Notes: a model not told the origin generated them from the letters alone. 64,000 nucleotides of DNA from Actinomycetota bacterium (GCA_009701575.1 WLJX01000001.1:61844-125843), one strand, 5' to 3'; shown: positions 19,419-30,083, numbered from the stretch's first letter. A program made the numbers and translations.

Positions 19419-20134
19419 TCCCCCCGTCCTGGCTTTGAATGCAGAAATTCTTCCTGCAAGTAAGGATTGCTCGATAGTTCACGCCCAATTGTAGTTTGTG
19501 GACCATGTCCTGGAAGGACTATTAATTCGCTATTCAGGGGCAATATTTTCGAGATTAGCGAATTACGCATTGCGCTAGGCGAGCCAGTTGGTAAATCTGT
19601 TCTCCCGATTGCGCCAGCAAATAAGAGATCACCAGAAATCAAGAACTCGTCGTTTACTGTGAAAATTGCCGAGCCCGCGGTGTGCCCTGGTGCATGGCCA
19701 ACTTCAATATCAAAACCTGCGAGTTGAAACTTCTCGCCATCAACAACTTCACGAACGATTTCTGGCTCTTCGAATTTCGTCACACCCAAGGCGGCCATTA
19801 TTTGCTGACTCTCACCACCTGCATTTAAGGCTCGATATGGATCGGCTAACAATTTTCTATCTGCGGTATGAATGAGGGTTGGAACGCCATATTCATTTGC
19901 GAATGCTCGCACCGAAAATGTGTGATCCAAATGCCCGTGAGTTACAAGCGTTGCTATCGGCTTTAAATTATGTTTATTTAGAACACTCTTAATTGCAGAG
20001 AGGAGGTTCGGATTAGCCATTCCTGGATCCACGATGAAACATTCGGAATTCTTAGTCGGGGCAAGAATCCAACAGTTTGTTGCGAAATATGGAGCCGCAA
20101 TCACCTCAAGAATCAAAGGTTCACCCCTATCCAT
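19415..20134 (-). CDS. MBL-fold metallo-hydrolase (glyoxalase II-like)
   Basis: Cytosolic metallo-beta-lactamase-fold hydrolase. The zinc motif THGHLDH is clear, followed by HAPGHTAGS, SGDLLFAGAIGRTDLP and LPGHGPQTT. This is the actinobacterial group encoded next to relA and hisS; the true substrate is not known. The start is uncertain. The ORF track uses TTG 20191, which curiously has a TACCCT-N6 leaderless-type box, but the ATG at 20134 gives a protein beginning just before the first conserved strand and of normal family length, so I use it. ATG 20152 is a further alternative. Confidence 0.85.
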   Translation of the reverse strand: MDRGEPLILEVIAAPYFATNCWILAPTKNSECFIVDPGMANPNLLSAIKSVLNKHNLKPIATLVTHGHLDHTFSVRAFANEYGVPTLIHTADRKLLADPYRALNAGGESQQIMAALGVTKFEEPEIVREVVDGEKFQLAGFDIEVGHAPGHTAGSAIFTVNDEFLISGDLLFAGAIGRTDLPTGSPSAMRNSLISKILPLNSELIVLPGHGPQTTIGRELSSNPYLQEEFLHSKPGRGE

Positions 20135-20294
20135 CACGCGTAAGCGGCCCATATTGGGGCTACTTGCGATCGACCACTTTTGCCATCGCAACGGTTAAGG
20201 GTATCTTTAGCCCGCACGCATAACTAATCAGATAAGTCATAACGAATGGTTTGCAACCCCGTGAACCTAACGCGCAACGAAAGCGAGTATCACC

Positions 20295-21629
20295 ATGATG
20301 GACATCAACCCAACCGAAGTAGCTCAAGCCTCAACACCTGGCGATTCAAATTTAAGTGCCGCATCCGCGCTAATCGGAGATCCTTCGAAATTTGGCCGCG
20401 TTGATCAAGATGGCACTGTTTATGTTTTAACTCCATCCGGTGAAAAAGCAGTTGGCTCATATCCAGGCAAGAGCCCGGAAGAAGCGCTCGCATATTTCGT
20501 CCGCAAATTTGAAGCAGTCGCATCTGAAGTAGCACTTCTTGCTGCCCGCATCAAGAGTGGCGCAATGGTTCCATCCGACGCCTCCGAGGCTGTCCTGAAA
20601 TTGCGCGAAACAGTTGCAAATCTAAATGGCGTTGGGGATCTAGCAACTCTCGCCGCATCTGTAGACCAGATACCAAATTTAATTGAAGATCACCGTGCTG
20701 CTTATCAAGAGCGCAAAGATATTGAATCAGCCGTGCGTGAGGCCAAGCGAGCAGCATCTTTAATTGTTAAAGAGAAGTTAGTTACTGAAGCCGAATCACT
20801 TGCACTGTCAGAGAGTTGGAAGGCTACAAGTGAGCGACTGAAAGTTCTCTTGGATGAATGGAAGGCCGCGCCTCGTCTAGACAAGACAACGGACACTGAA
20901 CTATGGAAGCGCTTCTCATCATCCCGCAATAAATTCGATAAGCGTCGACGTACTCATTTCGCTGCACTTGAATCAGTTCAACACGAAGTTGCAGCCAAGA
21001 AAGAAGAGATTGTTAAGCAAGCAGAAGCGCTCGCTACTTCAAAGGAATGGCTGCCAACTGCTCATAAATTTAAAGAACTTATGGATGCTTGGAAAGCATC
21101 TGGCAGAGGCAAGCAGAGCGTTGATGCAAAACTTTGGAGTCGATTTAAAGCGGCGCAAGATCAATTCTTCGCAGCCAAAAATAGTGATCTCGATAAGCGC
21201 CAAGTAACAATGGCAGCGAATCTTGCAAAGCGTGAAGAGTTAATTGTAAAGATTGAAGAGATTCTTCCAATTACTGATTTACAGAGCGCAAAGAAGAATT
21301 TCCGCGCTCTTATGGAGCAATGGCAGAAGATTGGTATGACCGAGCGAAGCAAGAAAGCTGCTCTTGATACCCGTCTCTCACGAGTTGAGGATGAGATTCA
21401 TTCGCTTACTGAAGAGCAAAATCGTCGTACTGATCCAACCGCTATCGCACGCGCGAATGATGTTGTTCAAGGTCTGGTTGATGCAATCGCGGGTTACGAA
21501 GCACAAGCTACTAAGGCTGAAGCTGCAGGTAACGCAGCTAAGGCAAAGACAGCGCGCGAAGCAGCAGAAGCTCGCAAAGTTTGGTTAGCTGAAGCTCAAA
21601 AGGGTTTGGCAGATTTCAAAAGTAATTAA
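20295..21629 (+). CDS. DUF349 repeat protein
   Basis: 444 residues, strongly helical and charged, containing several DUF349 repeats recognisable by the W-K pattern (SESWKATSERLKVLLDEWKA, then SKEWLPTAHKFKELMDAWKA, then a shorter copy around FRALMEQWQKIG). A conserved N-terminal segment resembles other actinobacterial members (FGRVDQDGTVYVLTPSGEKAVGSYPG). Function is not established; the repeat family is widespread. It is encoded divergently from the MBL hydrolase and converges on rel with 3 nt between the stops. ATG 20295 and ATG 20298 are adjacent candidate starts. Confidence 0.88.
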   Translation: MMDINPTEVAQASTPGDSNLSAASALIGDPSKFGRVDQDGTVYVLTPSGEKAVGSYPGKSPEEALAYFVRKFEAVASEVALLAARIKSGAMVPSDASEAVLKLRETVANLNGVGDLATLAASVDQIPNLIEDHRAAYQERKDIESAVREAKRAASLIVKEKLVTEAESLALSESWKATSERLKVLLDEWKAAPRLDKTTDTELWKRFSSSRNKFDKRRRTHFAALESVQHEVAAKKEEIVKQAEALATSKEWLPTAHKFKELMDAWKASGRGKQSVDAKLWSRFKAAQDQFFAAKNSDLDKRQVTMAANLAKREELIVKIEEILPITDLQSAKKNFRALMEQWQKIGMTERSKKAALDTRLSRVEDEIHSLTEEQNRRTDPTAIARANDVVQGLVDAIAGYEAQATKAEAAGNAAKAKTAREAAEARKVWLAEAQKGLADFKSN

Positions 21630-21632
21630 CAA

Positions 21633-23804
21633 CTAATTGTTGGTGACCCGATAAACATCGTAAACACCCTCAACTGACCTAACGCTGGCTAGTACTGCAT
21701 CCAAGTGTGATGCGTCTGCCATCTCAAAAGTGAACCTCGAAATCGCTGTCCGATCTTTCGATGTGCTTACTGCAGCATTCAAGATGTTCACATGCTGATC
21801 CGAAAGGGTGCGAGTTACATCAGAGAGTAAACGCGCTCTATCTAAGGCCTCAACTTGGATATTGACTAAGAATGAAGTCTTCGCCGAGTTGTTCCACCGC
21901 ACGGAAACTATGCGATCTCCTTGATGTTCACGCAAATCTGTGACATTTATACAATCTTTTCGATGTACCGATACGCCACTGCCTCTAGTAATAAATCCAA
22001 CGATGTCATCACCTGGAACCGGTGTGCAGCACCGAGCTAACTTAACTAAAACATCATCCGCGCCTTCAACATCAATGCCAGATGAGTTACGCCTAACATG
22101 TTCGAAGGAATGAGTGGGATTTGTATGGCTTTCGACTTCAGTATCAGGCTCATGCAAATCTGTATTTGCCACTAACTTCTCAATAACAAATTGTGCGCTT
22201 ATGTGCCCATTTCCGACAGCCGCATACATGCTTTCAATATCTGGATAGTGAAGATCGTGTGAAAGTTCTAAGAATGCTTGACCTGCAAAAATTTTCTGAA
22301 GCGGTAGACCAACTTTTCTCATCTGCCGCGCAATTGATTCCCGGCCAGCATCGATTGCTTCTTCTTTACGCTCTTTTGAAAACCAGGCCTTAATTTTCGA
22401 TCGGGCTCTTGGTGATGAAACAAAGTTAAGCCAATCTCTACTTGGCGCCGCATTTGGACTCTTGTTGGTAACAACTTCAACAACATCGCCATTTGTCAGA
22501 ATTGACTCCAAAGGAACCAATTTTCCATTTACCTTTGCACCAACACACCTATCCCCTACTTCGGTATGAACTGAATACGCGAAGTCAACTGGAGTGGAAC
22601 CTGATGGAAGAGCAACAACGCTCCCCTTCGGAGTGAAGACAAATACCTCAGGCGTTCTAAGGTCGTAACGGAGGGTGTCTAAGAATTCACCAACGTCCTC
22701 AGTTTCCTGTTGCCATTCATGCAACTGCTTTAACCAAATCATTTCTGGTTTGTTTGTAGCTCCTTCGCCTACGGAGGCTAACTTGTACTTCCAATGAGCA
22801 GCAATTCCATATTCTGCGCGCGCATGCATATCGAAAGTTCGAATTTGAATTTCGACTGCCCGCCCATTAGGTCCGATTACGGTTGTGTGTAGAGATTGAT
22901 AAAGATTAAATTTGGGCATCGCGATGTAATCTTTAAAGCGACCTGGAATTGGACTCCATCTTGCATGAATTGCTCCTAATACCGCATAGCAATCTCGAAC
23001 ACTCTCGACCAAGACTCGAATACCAACTAAGTCATAAATCTCATTGAAATCGCGACCTCGGATAACCATTTTTTGGTACACGCTATAAAGGTGCTTCTGT
23101 CGCCCTAAAACTTTTGCCGTGATCCCATCAGCGTTCAAATCTTTGGCAACGAGTTGCAGAACCTCACCGGTCATAGCTTCCCTGGCGGGATTACGTTCCT
23201 GGACTAACCTTTCAATTTCATCATAAATTTTTGGTTCCAAGAATTTAAAGGATAAATCTTCCAACTCCCACTTAATGGCGCTCATACCCAATCGATTTGC
23301 TAGCGGTGCATAAATATCCAAAGTTTCACGTGCCTTGCGTTGGGCAGATTCTATTTCTACGAACTGCCAGGTTCTCGCATTGTGCAATCGATCCGCTAGT
23401 TTAATTACGAGTACACGAATATCACGGGACATTGCGATAACCATCTTGCGAAGCGTTTCAGCCTCTGCGGTTGGTCCATAATTCAATTTATCTAACTTCG
23501 TAACACCATCAACCAGATTGGCAACATCTTTTCCGAAATCCTTCTTAAGCGCGGCAAGCGAATACTTTGTATCTTCTACAGTGTCATGCAATAGAGCAGC
23601 GATTATTGTTTCAAGATCTAGACCAATCTCCGCCAAAATTTCGGAGACTGCAAGCGGGTGCGTAATATATTTCTCACCAGATTTCCGCATTTGGCCTTCA
23701 TGAGCATCCGCTGCAATATCGTATGCGCGTTCTAGTTCAACTAAAGAGGCGTCGGGATGATGTGAAATCAACGCCTTAGCTAGAACGTCTAGAACTGGAT
23801 TCAT
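21633..23804 (-). CDS. rel: Bifunctional (p)ppGpp synthetase/hydrolase Rel
   Basis: Makes and degrades the stringent-response alarmone. The 723-residue long RSH protein has an N-terminal HD hydrolase (ALLHDTVEDTKYS), a synthetase domain (YQSLHTTVIGPNGRAVEIQIRT), a TGS domain (VFVFTPKGSVVALPSGSTPVDFAYSVH), a zinc-finger/CC region (LARCCTPVPGDDIVGF) and a C-terminal ACT domain. All domains are present, so it is probably the only long RSH enzyme of the cell. ATG 23804 is preceded by TAAGAT plus 6 nt, a leaderless promoter, although secF lies just 46 nt upstream. Confidence 0.97.
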   Translation of the reverse strand: MNPVLDVLAKALISHHPDASLVELERAYDIAADAHEGQMRKSGEKYITHPLAVSEILAEIGLDLETIIAALLHDTVEDTKYSLAALKKDFGKDVANLVDGVTKLDKLNYGPTAEAETLRKMVIAMSRDIRVLVIKLADRLHNARTWQFVEIESAQRKARETLDIYAPLANRLGMSAIKWELEDLSFKFLEPKIYDEIERLVQERNPAREAMTGEVLQLVAKDLNADGITAKVLGRQKHLYSVYQKMVIRGRDFNEIYDLVGIRVLVESVRDCYAVLGAIHARWSPIPGRFKDYIAMPKFNLYQSLHTTVIGPNGRAVEIQIRTFDMHARAEYGIAAHWKYKLASVGEGATNKPEMIWLKQLHEWQQETEDVGEFLDTLRYDLRTPEVFVFTPKGSVVALPSGSTPVDFAYSVHTEVGDRCVGAKVNGKLVPLESILTNGDVVEVVTNKSPNAAPSRDWLNFVSSPRARSKIKAWFSKERKEEAIDAGRESIARQMRKVGLPLQKIFAGQAFLELSHDLHYPDIESMYAAVGNGHISAQFVIEKLVANTDLHEPDTEVESHTNPTHSFEHVRRNSSGIDVEGADDVLVKLARCCTPVPGDDIVGFITRGSGVSVHRKDCINVTDLREHQGDRIVSVRWNNSAKTSFLVNIQVEALDRARLLSDVTRTLSDQHVNILNAAVSTSKDRTAISRFTFEMADASHLDAVLASVRSVEGVYDVYRVTNN

Positions 23805-23816
23805 AGTTCTATCTTA
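23805..23816 (-). promoter_or_regulatory. Leaderless -10 element of rel
   Basis: TAAGAT (23816-23811, minus strand), AGAACT, then the ATG at 23804. TAAGAT is close to the sigma-A -10 consensus. It predicts a dedicated leaderless rel transcript besides read-through from secDF. Confidence 0.6.
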
Positions 23817-23850
23817 ACTAACCACAAAGAACTAACCCGAAATTAAAAGA

Positions 23851-24921
23851 TTAGCGACCTTTGCGTTTAGGTTGATTACGAGGACCTCTAGACCATGAAG
23901 TCTTAGCTTCAGAACCAGAATTAGCAGAGTTCAATCCGCCCTTTGCTTCAAGAGTTACTGCTCCAGGGGCATGCTGAGCAACACGCTTAGTTAGCGCACG
24001 CATGGCTGGTTCGCGTTCTCTTAGTTGAGCCAAGATTGGAGTAGCTATAAAGATTGATGAATAGGTTCCTGTCGCAAGACCCACGAATAGCGCAAGCGAT
24101 AAATCTTTAAGAGTTCCAGCGCCCAATAATCCTGCACCCACGAATAAAATCGAGCCAACAGGAAGTAGCGCGATGAGTGAGGTATTGAAAGAACGTACCA
24201 AGGTTTGATTGACAGCTAGATTTGCAGCAGCAGAGTAAGTGATCTTGCCGGTGCTAGTGATCGATTTGGTATTTTCGCGAACTTTATCAAACACAACAAC
24301 AGTGTCATAAAGTGAGTATCCAAGAATCGTTAGGAATCCGATAACCGTCGCTGGCGTCACATCAAAACCTACTAAGGCATAAATCCCAACGGTAATAAAT
24401 ACGTCGTGGATAGTCGCGATAATCGCAGCAATCGCCATTTTTGATTCAAATGCAACAGTTAGAAAAAGCATTACAACCAAGATGAACCCGATTAATCCAT
24501 AGAGCGCCTTCTTGGTAATTTCCTTACCCCAAGATGGACCAATAATTTGAGTATCAATATCATCGACATTCACTCCGAAACTCTCCGCGAGTGAAGCCTT
24601 AACTGTTTCAAAGGAGGCTAACGCACCAGTTTGAATTCTTAGGCGATCATTCCCAACTTTTTGAACAACGCTTTCGCCTGTAACTCCTGCCTTGGAGATT
24701 GCAGCACGACCTTCTTCTACAGTTGAACCAACTTTTGTTATAGAGAATTCAGACCCGCCTTTAAATTCAATTCCTAAGTGCAGGCCCTGAGTTCCGAGAA
24801 CCACCGCCGAAATAATTATGATAATTCCCGAGAAGGCATACCAGCGACGTCGCAACCCTATGAAATCAATTGAGGTTTCGCCGCGATATAAACGTCCGCC
24901 AATGCCTGAAAGTGAACTCAT
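23851..24921 (-). CDS. secF: Protein translocase subunit SecF
   Basis: RND-type membrane protein that, with SecD, uses the proton-motive force to help pull secreted proteins through SecYEG. 356 residues with six expected membrane segments and the large extracytoplasmic loop between the first two. Typical blocks are GLHLGIEFKGGSEF, IIGPSWGKEITKKAL and SLYDTVVVFDKVREN. It has a basic C-terminal tail (SRGPRNQPKRKGR). It follows secD after 4 nt. Confidence 0.96.
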   Translation of the reverse strand: MSSLSGIGGRLYRGETSIDFIGLRRRWYAFSGIIIIISAVVLGTQGLHLGIEFKGGSEFSITKVGSTVEEGRAAISKAGVTGESVVQKVGNDRLRIQTGALASFETVKASLAESFGVNVDDIDTQIIGPSWGKEITKKALYGLIGFILVVMLFLTVAFESKMAIAAIIATIHDVFITVGIYALVGFDVTPATVIGFLTILGYSLYDTVVVFDKVRENTKSITSTGKITYSAAANLAVNQTLVRSFNTSLIALLPVGSILFVGAGLLGAGTLKDLSLALFVGLATGTYSSIFIATPILAQLREREPAMRALTKRVAQHAPGAVTLEAKGGLNSANSGSEAKTSWSRGPRNQPKRKGR

Positions 24922-24925
24922 GTGT

Positions 24926-26482
24926 TTAACCCTTCAACTCTGCTGAACCATCTGTTTTGATTTTCATACCTAAACTCTTGGCTGAAAATCCTGACAACTT
25001 ATGACCACTAGCGAAGAATGAAGTTCTTGCAAGAAGTGCGACAAGTGGATGTGTGAAAGCGAATACGACAAGAAGATCGATAAGTGTTGTCAATCCAAGA
25101 GTGAATGCAAATCCACGAACTCCACCCACCGCAAAGAAGTAAAGAAGCACTGCAGCGATCATCGAAACCATGTCAGCAATAATGATTGTGTGTCGGGCCT
25201 TCACCCAGCCACTTTCTACAGCTGATCTAAGTGAACGACCTTCGCGTACTTCATCACGTAGACGTTCAAAGAAGACAACGAATGAGTCGGCAGTAATACC
25301 AATGGCAACGATTGCACCAGCGATACCCGCCAGTGTGAGAGTGAAACCAATCCACTCGCCGAGAAGCAGGAATGAAAGATACGCAATAGCTGCCGCTACT
25401 AAGAGCGAAGCAACAGTGACGAGTCCAAGACCCTTGTAGTACATAAATGAATACAAGAAAATCAATACAAATCCAAGTAACCCGGCGAGCAACCCTGCAT
25501 GTAGTTGATCAGCGCCTAGAGTTGGAGAAACTTGTAGTACTTCACCCTGGTCAAAAGCTAAAGGTAGCGCGCCATACTTCAAGACATTCGCCAAGTTCGA
25601 AGCCTCTTCTTGGCTAAAGCTTCCAGTAATTTGAGCACTTCCACCATTAATTGCTTCATTGATTCTTGGCGCCGAAACGACTAAACCATCAAGAACTATT
25701 GCTACTTGATTCTGTGGTGTAGCTAAAGTTGTGACCGATGTAGTTAACGCACCAAACTTTTTCGTACCTTCACCATTGAATGACAGCATTACGTACCAAC
25801 CAGCAGCTCCTTGTTGATCAATTGCTGCGCTTGCTTTCGAAACCATGCTACCCACAACTTGTGCAGGGGCAAGAATAAATTTTTGACTTCCAGTTCGGTC
25901 GCAACCTACTACGGCAATATCTGGTGATTCAGTCGAACCACCTTGCAAACTCTCCGGCTTAGTACAATCTAAAGCGGCATATGCAGCGTTTAGTTCTGGA
26001 GTTACTCCAGCTGGAAGGGTTGCAGTAGTTGTATCACCAGCAGCAGTGATTGCATTCGGTGCACCTTCAACCAAGACCTGACGGAAACGAAGTTCGGCGG
26101 TCTGCCCAACTAGTTGAACAATCTTTTCACCAGTTTGTCCCGGGACTGAAATAACAATCTGGCGATTTGTTCCAGAACCTTGTGCAGCAACTTCACTTTC
26201 TGCAACACCCAAAGAGTTAACGCGTTGTCTAATAATCTCAACTGCTTGATCGATAGCTTCAGTCGTGACTTTAGTTCCTTCACTTGGGCGAGGAGTAAGC
26301 GTGACGCTCGTGCCACCTCGAAGATCCAAACCTAATTTAATTTTGGTCGCGCCTTGTATTACGGCGACCGCGCTGAAGACAATTAACCCAATCGCAAGGA
26401 TTGCTATCGACTTCGCTGATTTGGCTGAACTCTTTACAGCCTTTGGACTCTGGGAATTATTAAGGGCAGACATGAGACGCAA
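24926..26482 (-). CDS. secD: Protein translocase subunit SecD
   Basis: SecD half of the SecDF accessory complex. The 518-residue protein has the N-terminal membrane segment and LGLDLRGGTSVTL. The extracytoplasmic P1 domain follows, then five more membrane segments with GITADSFVVFFERLRDEVREG. It is encoded between ruvB (2-nt gap) and secF, the common actinobacterial order ruvC-ruvA-ruvB-secD-secF-rel. Confidence 0.96.
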   Translation of the reverse strand: MRLMSALNNSQSPKAVKSSAKSAKSIAILAIGLIVFSAVAVIQGATKIKLGLDLRGGTSVTLTPRPSEGTKVTTEAIDQAVEIIRQRVNSLGVAESEVAAQGSGTNRQIVISVPGQTGEKIVQLVGQTAELRFRQVLVEGAPNAITAAGDTTTATLPAGVTPELNAAYAALDCTKPESLQGGSTESPDIAVVGCDRTGSQKFILAPAQVVGSMVSKASAAIDQQGAAGWYVMLSFNGEGTKKFGALTTSVTTLATPQNQVAIVLDGLVVSAPRINEAINGGSAQITGSFSQEEASNLANVLKYGALPLAFDQGEVLQVSPTLGADQLHAGLLAGLLGFVLIFLYSFMYYKGLGLVTVASLLVAAAIAYLSFLLLGEWIGFTLTLAGIAGAIVAIGITADSFVVFFERLRDEVREGRSLRSAVESGWVKARHTIIIADMVSMIAAVLLYFFAVGGVRGFAFTLGLTTLIDLLVVFAFTHPLVALLARTSFFASGHKLSGFSAKSLGMKIKTDGSAELKG

Positions 26483-26484
26483 GT

Positions 26485-27549
26485 CTAGGCATCTGAGGCT
26501 GGTGTGTCGAAAAGACCAATCTGATTTTGAGCGAGATTTGGCGCACCTATTGGGGCTTTCATGCCTAAATGCTCAAATCCTGCAGGCGTAGCAATTCTTC
26601 CCCGCGGGGTTCTTGAGATAAAGCCCATTCGAACTAAGAATGGTTCAGCTAGCGATTCGATTGTTTCTGACTCTTCGCCTATAGCCATCGCCAAAGTCGA
26701 AATACCAACCGGTCCCCCATTAAATCTTTTCACCAGGGCTTCTAGCACCCCTAGATCCAGGCGATCCAATCCAATTGCATCCACCTCATACATCTCAAGG
26801 GCCGCCTTCGCCTCCTTTGCGCCAACTTTTCCATCCGAATGAACCTGCGCGTAGTCTCTTACGCGGCGCAATAATCTATTTGCAACTCTAGGAGTTCCAC
26901 GAGAACGAGAACCGAGTTCTTCAATTGCCGCTTTATCAATTTGAATACCCATCAAATCGGCGCTTCGTTTAACGATGACAGAAATCTCTGAATCTTCATA
27001 AAAATCTAACTGCGCTGTAAATCCAAAGCGGTCTCGTAGTGGACTTGGGAGAAGTCCAGCGCGAGTTGTAGCACCAACTAACGTGAAGTGCGGCAGTTCT
27101 AGCGGAATTGCTGTTGCACCTGCACCCTTCCCTACAATCACATCAACTCTAAAATCTTCCATCGCTAAATACAAAAGTTCTTCTGCCGGCCGAGACATCC
27201 GATGGATTTCATCCAGAAATAAAATCTCACCCTCCACAAGTGAGGAGAGAATCGAAGCTAAATCTCCGGCATGTTGTATTGCTGGTCCGCTAGTAATTCG
27301 GATTGGTGCGCTCATCTCGGATGCAATAATCATTGCAAGAGTGGTCTTTCCTAAACCGGGTGGACCAGAAAGCAGGACGTGGTCTGCTGGTGCGTTTCGG
27401 TTTCGAGCCGCGGACAATAAGAGATCTAGTTGATCTGCAACTCGTTTTTGACCTACAAATTCTCCGAGAGTTTTTGGGCGAAGGGCTAACTCTTGCGATC
27501 TCTCAAAATCATCCGAATTTGAATCAATTACTCTCATGTCATCACTCAC
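26485..27549 (-). CDS. ruvB: Holliday junction branch-migration ATPase RuvB
   Basis: Hexameric AAA+ motor that drives branch migration with RuvA. 354 residues; Walker [10 protein letters not shown], Walker [10 protein letters not shown], sensor 1 LVGATTRAG and the C-terminal winged-helix domain with FISRTPRGR. It overlaps nothing but lies 2 nt from both ruvA and secD. Length and motifs are fully normal. Confidence 0.97.
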   Translation of the reverse strand: MSDDMRVIDSNSDDFERSQELALRPKTLGEFVGQKRVADQLDLLLSAARNRNAPADHVLLSGPPGLGKTTLAMIIASEMSAPIRITSGPAIQHAGDLASILSSLVEGEILFLDEIHRMSRPAEELLYLAMEDFRVDVIVGKGAGATAIPLELPHFTLVGATTRAGLLPSPLRDRFGFTAQLDFYEDSEISVIVKRSADLMGIQIDKAAIEELGSRSRGTPRVANRLLRRVRDYAQVHSDGKVGAKEAKAALEMYEVDAIGLDRLDLGVLEALVKRFNGGPVGISTLAMAIGEESETIESLAEPFLVRMGFISRTPRGRIATPAGFEHLGMKAPIGAPNLAQNQIGLFDTPASDA

Positions 27550-27551
27550 TT

Positions 27552-28154
27552 TTAACCACGACCCCGATTTTGTAACGCCAATTTTAGAAGTTGGGCAATA
27601 TCAGTCTCATCAATTTTTGCACCGAGATCGCTAGCAACGCTATCTATTGTCGCCTCAGCATCCCGCGCGGTAAAGCCAAGCCCAATCAATGCGCTCTGCA
27701 ATTGAGTCCGCCAATGTGACTTTGAAGCATTTGTACTCTTCGTTGAAAGCGCTAAATCTTTTACCTTATCTTTAAGTTCAAGAACGGCTCGTTGCGCGCC
27801 TTTCTTACCTAAGCCCGGAATACGCTCGAGAGCCGCAGAATTTTCTCCCGCAATTGCACTTGCGATTTCTTCAGGTTCATACATCGATAGCGCTGATTGT
27901 GCGACCTTAGGTCCAATTCCGCTCACAGTTTGCAGCAATTCAAAGAAATCACGCGCACTAGCGCGATCAAAACCAAAAAGCGTAAGTGAATCTTCACGGA
28001 CAACCAAGGTAGTAAAGAATTCGGCATGCGTTCCAACATTGAGTGAGGCGGCATATCTAGCCGGTAGTGAAACCTGCAGGCCAACTCCCCCAACTTCGAT
28101 GACGGCAGAATTCAGCGTTGTTGCTTTCACAACACCTGAAATCGAGGCAATCAT
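27552..28154 (-). CDS. ruvA: Holliday junction DNA helicase subunit RuvA
   Basis: Tetrameric junction-binding protein of 200 residues. I place the start at ATG 28154, giving [21 protein letters not shown], the standard RuvA N-terminus; the ORF track extends 26 residues into ruvC. The HhH motifs appear as [20 protein letters not shown] and [20 protein letters not shown]. The C-terminal domain III that contacts RuvB follows. It overlaps the ruvC stop by 4 nt. Confidence 0.95.
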   Translation of the reverse strand: MIASISGVVKATTLNSAVIEVGGVGLQVSLPARYAASLNVGTHAEFFTTLVVREDSLTLFGFDRASARDFFELLQTVSGIGPKVAQSALSMYEPEEIASAIAGENSAALERIPGLGKKGAQRAVLELKDKVKDLALSTKSTNASKSHWRTQLQSALIGLGFTARDAEATIDSVASDLGAKIDETDIAQLLKLALQNRGRG

Positions 28155-28690
28155 TTCTTGACCACTTTCTTTAGGCGCGCCCGCTCTTTCGACAGCGCTG
28201 CTTCTATTCGTGCATTTCCAGAACCTCGCCAATGATGACAGATGGCTAAGGCAAGTGCGTCGGTGCTGTCAACGGGTTTCGGGATTTCTTTTAGCAAAAG
28301 TAATTTTTGAACCATCAGAGCAACTTGTTTCTTATCTGCCCGACCGGATCCTGTGACTGCTGCCTTAACTTCGGTTGGTGTGTGCATCGCAACTGGAATT
28401 CCAGATCTGGCCGCAATTAGCAGTGCAACGCCGGCAGCTTGACCTGTCGACATTGCGGTCCGAATATTCAATTGGGAGAAAACTCGCTCGACCGCAATTA
28501 CATCTGGCTTAAATTCCTTTATCCAAACTATTAATTCAGTTTCAAGTGCCAGCAATCTCTGGGAGAGTTCGAGGTCAGCAGATGTTTGAATAACACCAAC
28601 ACCAACCATTACCAATTTCTGAGCAGTGCCATTTTCAACAATTCCGAGACCGCATCTTGTTAAACCTGGATCGACCCCAAGAACGCGCAT
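28151..28690 (-). CDS. ruvC: Crossover junction endodeoxyribonuclease RuvC
   Basis: Resolves Holliday junctions. The start at ATG 28690 gives [21 protein letters not shown], the canonical N-terminus with the first catalytic Asp; the ORF-track start is 21 residues too long and enters yebC. The second acidic motif is [16 protein letters not shown], the third region is [10 protein letters not shown] and the last acidic pair is in [15 protein letters not shown]. 179 residues. One base separates it from the yebC stop. Confidence 0.95.
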   Translation of the reverse strand: MRVLGVDPGLTRCGLGIVENGTAQKLVMVGVGVIQTSADLELSQRLLALETELIVWIKEFKPDVIAVERVFSQLNIRTAMSTGQAAGVALLIAARSGIPVAMHTPTEVKAAVTGSGRADKKQVALMVQKLLLLKEIPKPVDSTDALALAICHHWRGSGNARIEAALSKERARLKKVVKK

Positions 28691-28691
28691 G

Positions 28692-29441
28692 TTAAAGGGT
28701 AGCCATAACCTCATCAGATACATCAAAGTTACCGAAGACGTTCTGAACGTCATCTAGCTCTTCGATCGCATCAATCAGTGCGAAAACTTTTGTAGCACCC
28801 TCTGCGTCAAGTGGAACTGAAACTGAAGGTAAGAATGAGGTATCAGCAGATTCGTAATCTATCCCCGCGCTTTGAAGCGCAGTTCTGACTGCAACCAAAT
28901 CACTAGGTTCACTTACGATTTCAAATGACTCTCCGAGATCAGTTACATCTTCAGCACCTGCATCTAGAACATGTTCAAGAATTTTATCCTCAGTTATTCC
29001 ATCAACTTTTGCGACGATAATTACGCCTTTGCGATTGAACATATATGAAACCGATCCTGGATCGGCCATGTTTCCACCATTGCGAGTTACCGCAACGCGT
29101 ACTTCAGATGCAGCGCGATTTCGATTATCAGATAAGCACTCAATTAAAAGCGCAACACCATTTGGCCCATATCCCTCATACATAATTGTCTGCCAATCAG
29201 CGCCACCAGACTCAAGGCCAGCGCCACGTTTAACAGCGCGATCAATATTGTCAGCAGGCATCGAGTTTTTCTTGGCTTTAGCAATTGCGTCAAAGAGAGT
29301 TGGATTTCCAGAAATATCGGCACCACCATTACGTGCCGCAACTTCAATACCCTTAATTAACTTTGCAAAATTCTTTGCACGACGCGAATCAATGACCGCC
29401 TTCTTGTGCTTGGTCGTTGCCCATTTGGAATGGCCTGACAC
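28692..29441 (-). CDS. yebC: YebC/TACO1-family protein
   Basis: 249 residues beginning [25 protein letters not shown] (GTG start at 29441), the invariant N-terminus of the family. Members were annotated as transcription regulators; more recent work on the family links them to translation of difficult (for example polyproline) sequences. It has the usual three-domain length. A G-rich AGGGGG stretch about 8 nt upstream may act as the SD. It lies between pdxT and ruvC, its typical actinobacterial position. Confidence 0.95.
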   Translation of the reverse strand: MSGHSKWATTKHKKAVIDSRRAKNFAKLIKGIEVAARNGGADISGNPTLFDAIAKAKKNSMPADNIDRAVKRGAGLESGGADWQTIMYEGYGPNGVALLIECLSDNRNRAASEVRVAVTRNGGNMADPGSVSYMFNRKGVIIVAKVDGITEDKILEHVLDAGAEDVTDLGESFEIVSEPSDLVAVRTALQSAGIDYESADTSFLPSVSVPLDAEGATKVFALIDAIEELDDVQNVFGNFDVSDEVMATL

Positions 29442-29492
29442 GATGAAACCCCCTATGAATTCCCTAAAACTATGGCTGTACTTTATCTTGAA

Positions 29493-30083
29493 TTACTTAT
29501 TACAAACCTCTTCTAGGAAATATCGATGCACCCGATTATCTCCCGTTAGCTCTGGGTGAAACGCGGTGGCTAAGACCCGACCCTGCGCAACGGCGACTGG
29601 GTGGCTCTTGCCATCAACTTCAAGGCTGCCAAGTACATCAACGCCAGATCCACAACTTTCAACCCAAGGCGCGCGAATAAATATGCTACGAATTGGCGCT
29701 CCCGAAATTCCAGCGAACGCGAGATCAACTTCAAAAGATTCTGTCTGTCTACCAAATGCATTACGTCGAACCTGCATATCAATTCCACCGAAAGTTTCTT
29801 GACCCGATGCAGGATCGAGAATCGATTTCGCAACGAGAATCATTCCAGCACAAGAACCGTAAGTTGGCATGCCATCTGCAATTCGTTTCGAGATTAGATC
29901 AAAGAGGCCGAAGGATTTTGCTAATTTACTAATTGTCGTAGATTCGCCCCCCGGAATGATGAGGGCATCAACCTCCGAAACTTCCGAAGGCGTTTTAACT
30001 AATTTACCTGTAACACCGCATTCACCAAGAGCAGAAAGATGTTCGCGGAAATCACCTTGGAGCGCTAATACTCCAACTTTCAT
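29493..30083 (-). CDS. pdxT: Pyridoxal 5'-phosphate synthase glutaminase subunit PdxT
   Basis: Class I glutamine amidotransferase (196 residues) that feeds ammonia to PdxS. The nucleophile elbow GSCAGMI contains the catalytic Cys, and the His/Glu pair is in TAFHPELTGD. The N-terminal VGVLALQGDFREH and IIPGGESTT blocks are diagnostic. It follows pdxS after 2 nt. The cell therefore makes PLP by the DXP-independent route. Confidence 0.96.
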   Translation of the reverse strand: MKVGVLALQGDFREHLSALGECGVTGKLVKTPSEVSEVDALIIPGGESTTISKLAKSFGLFDLISKRIADGMPTYGSCAGMILVAKSILDPASGQETFGGIDMQVRRNAFGRQTESFEVDLAFAGISGAPIRSIFIRAPWVESCGSGVDVLGSLEVDGKSHPVAVAQGRVLATAFHPELTGDNRVHRYFLEEVCNK

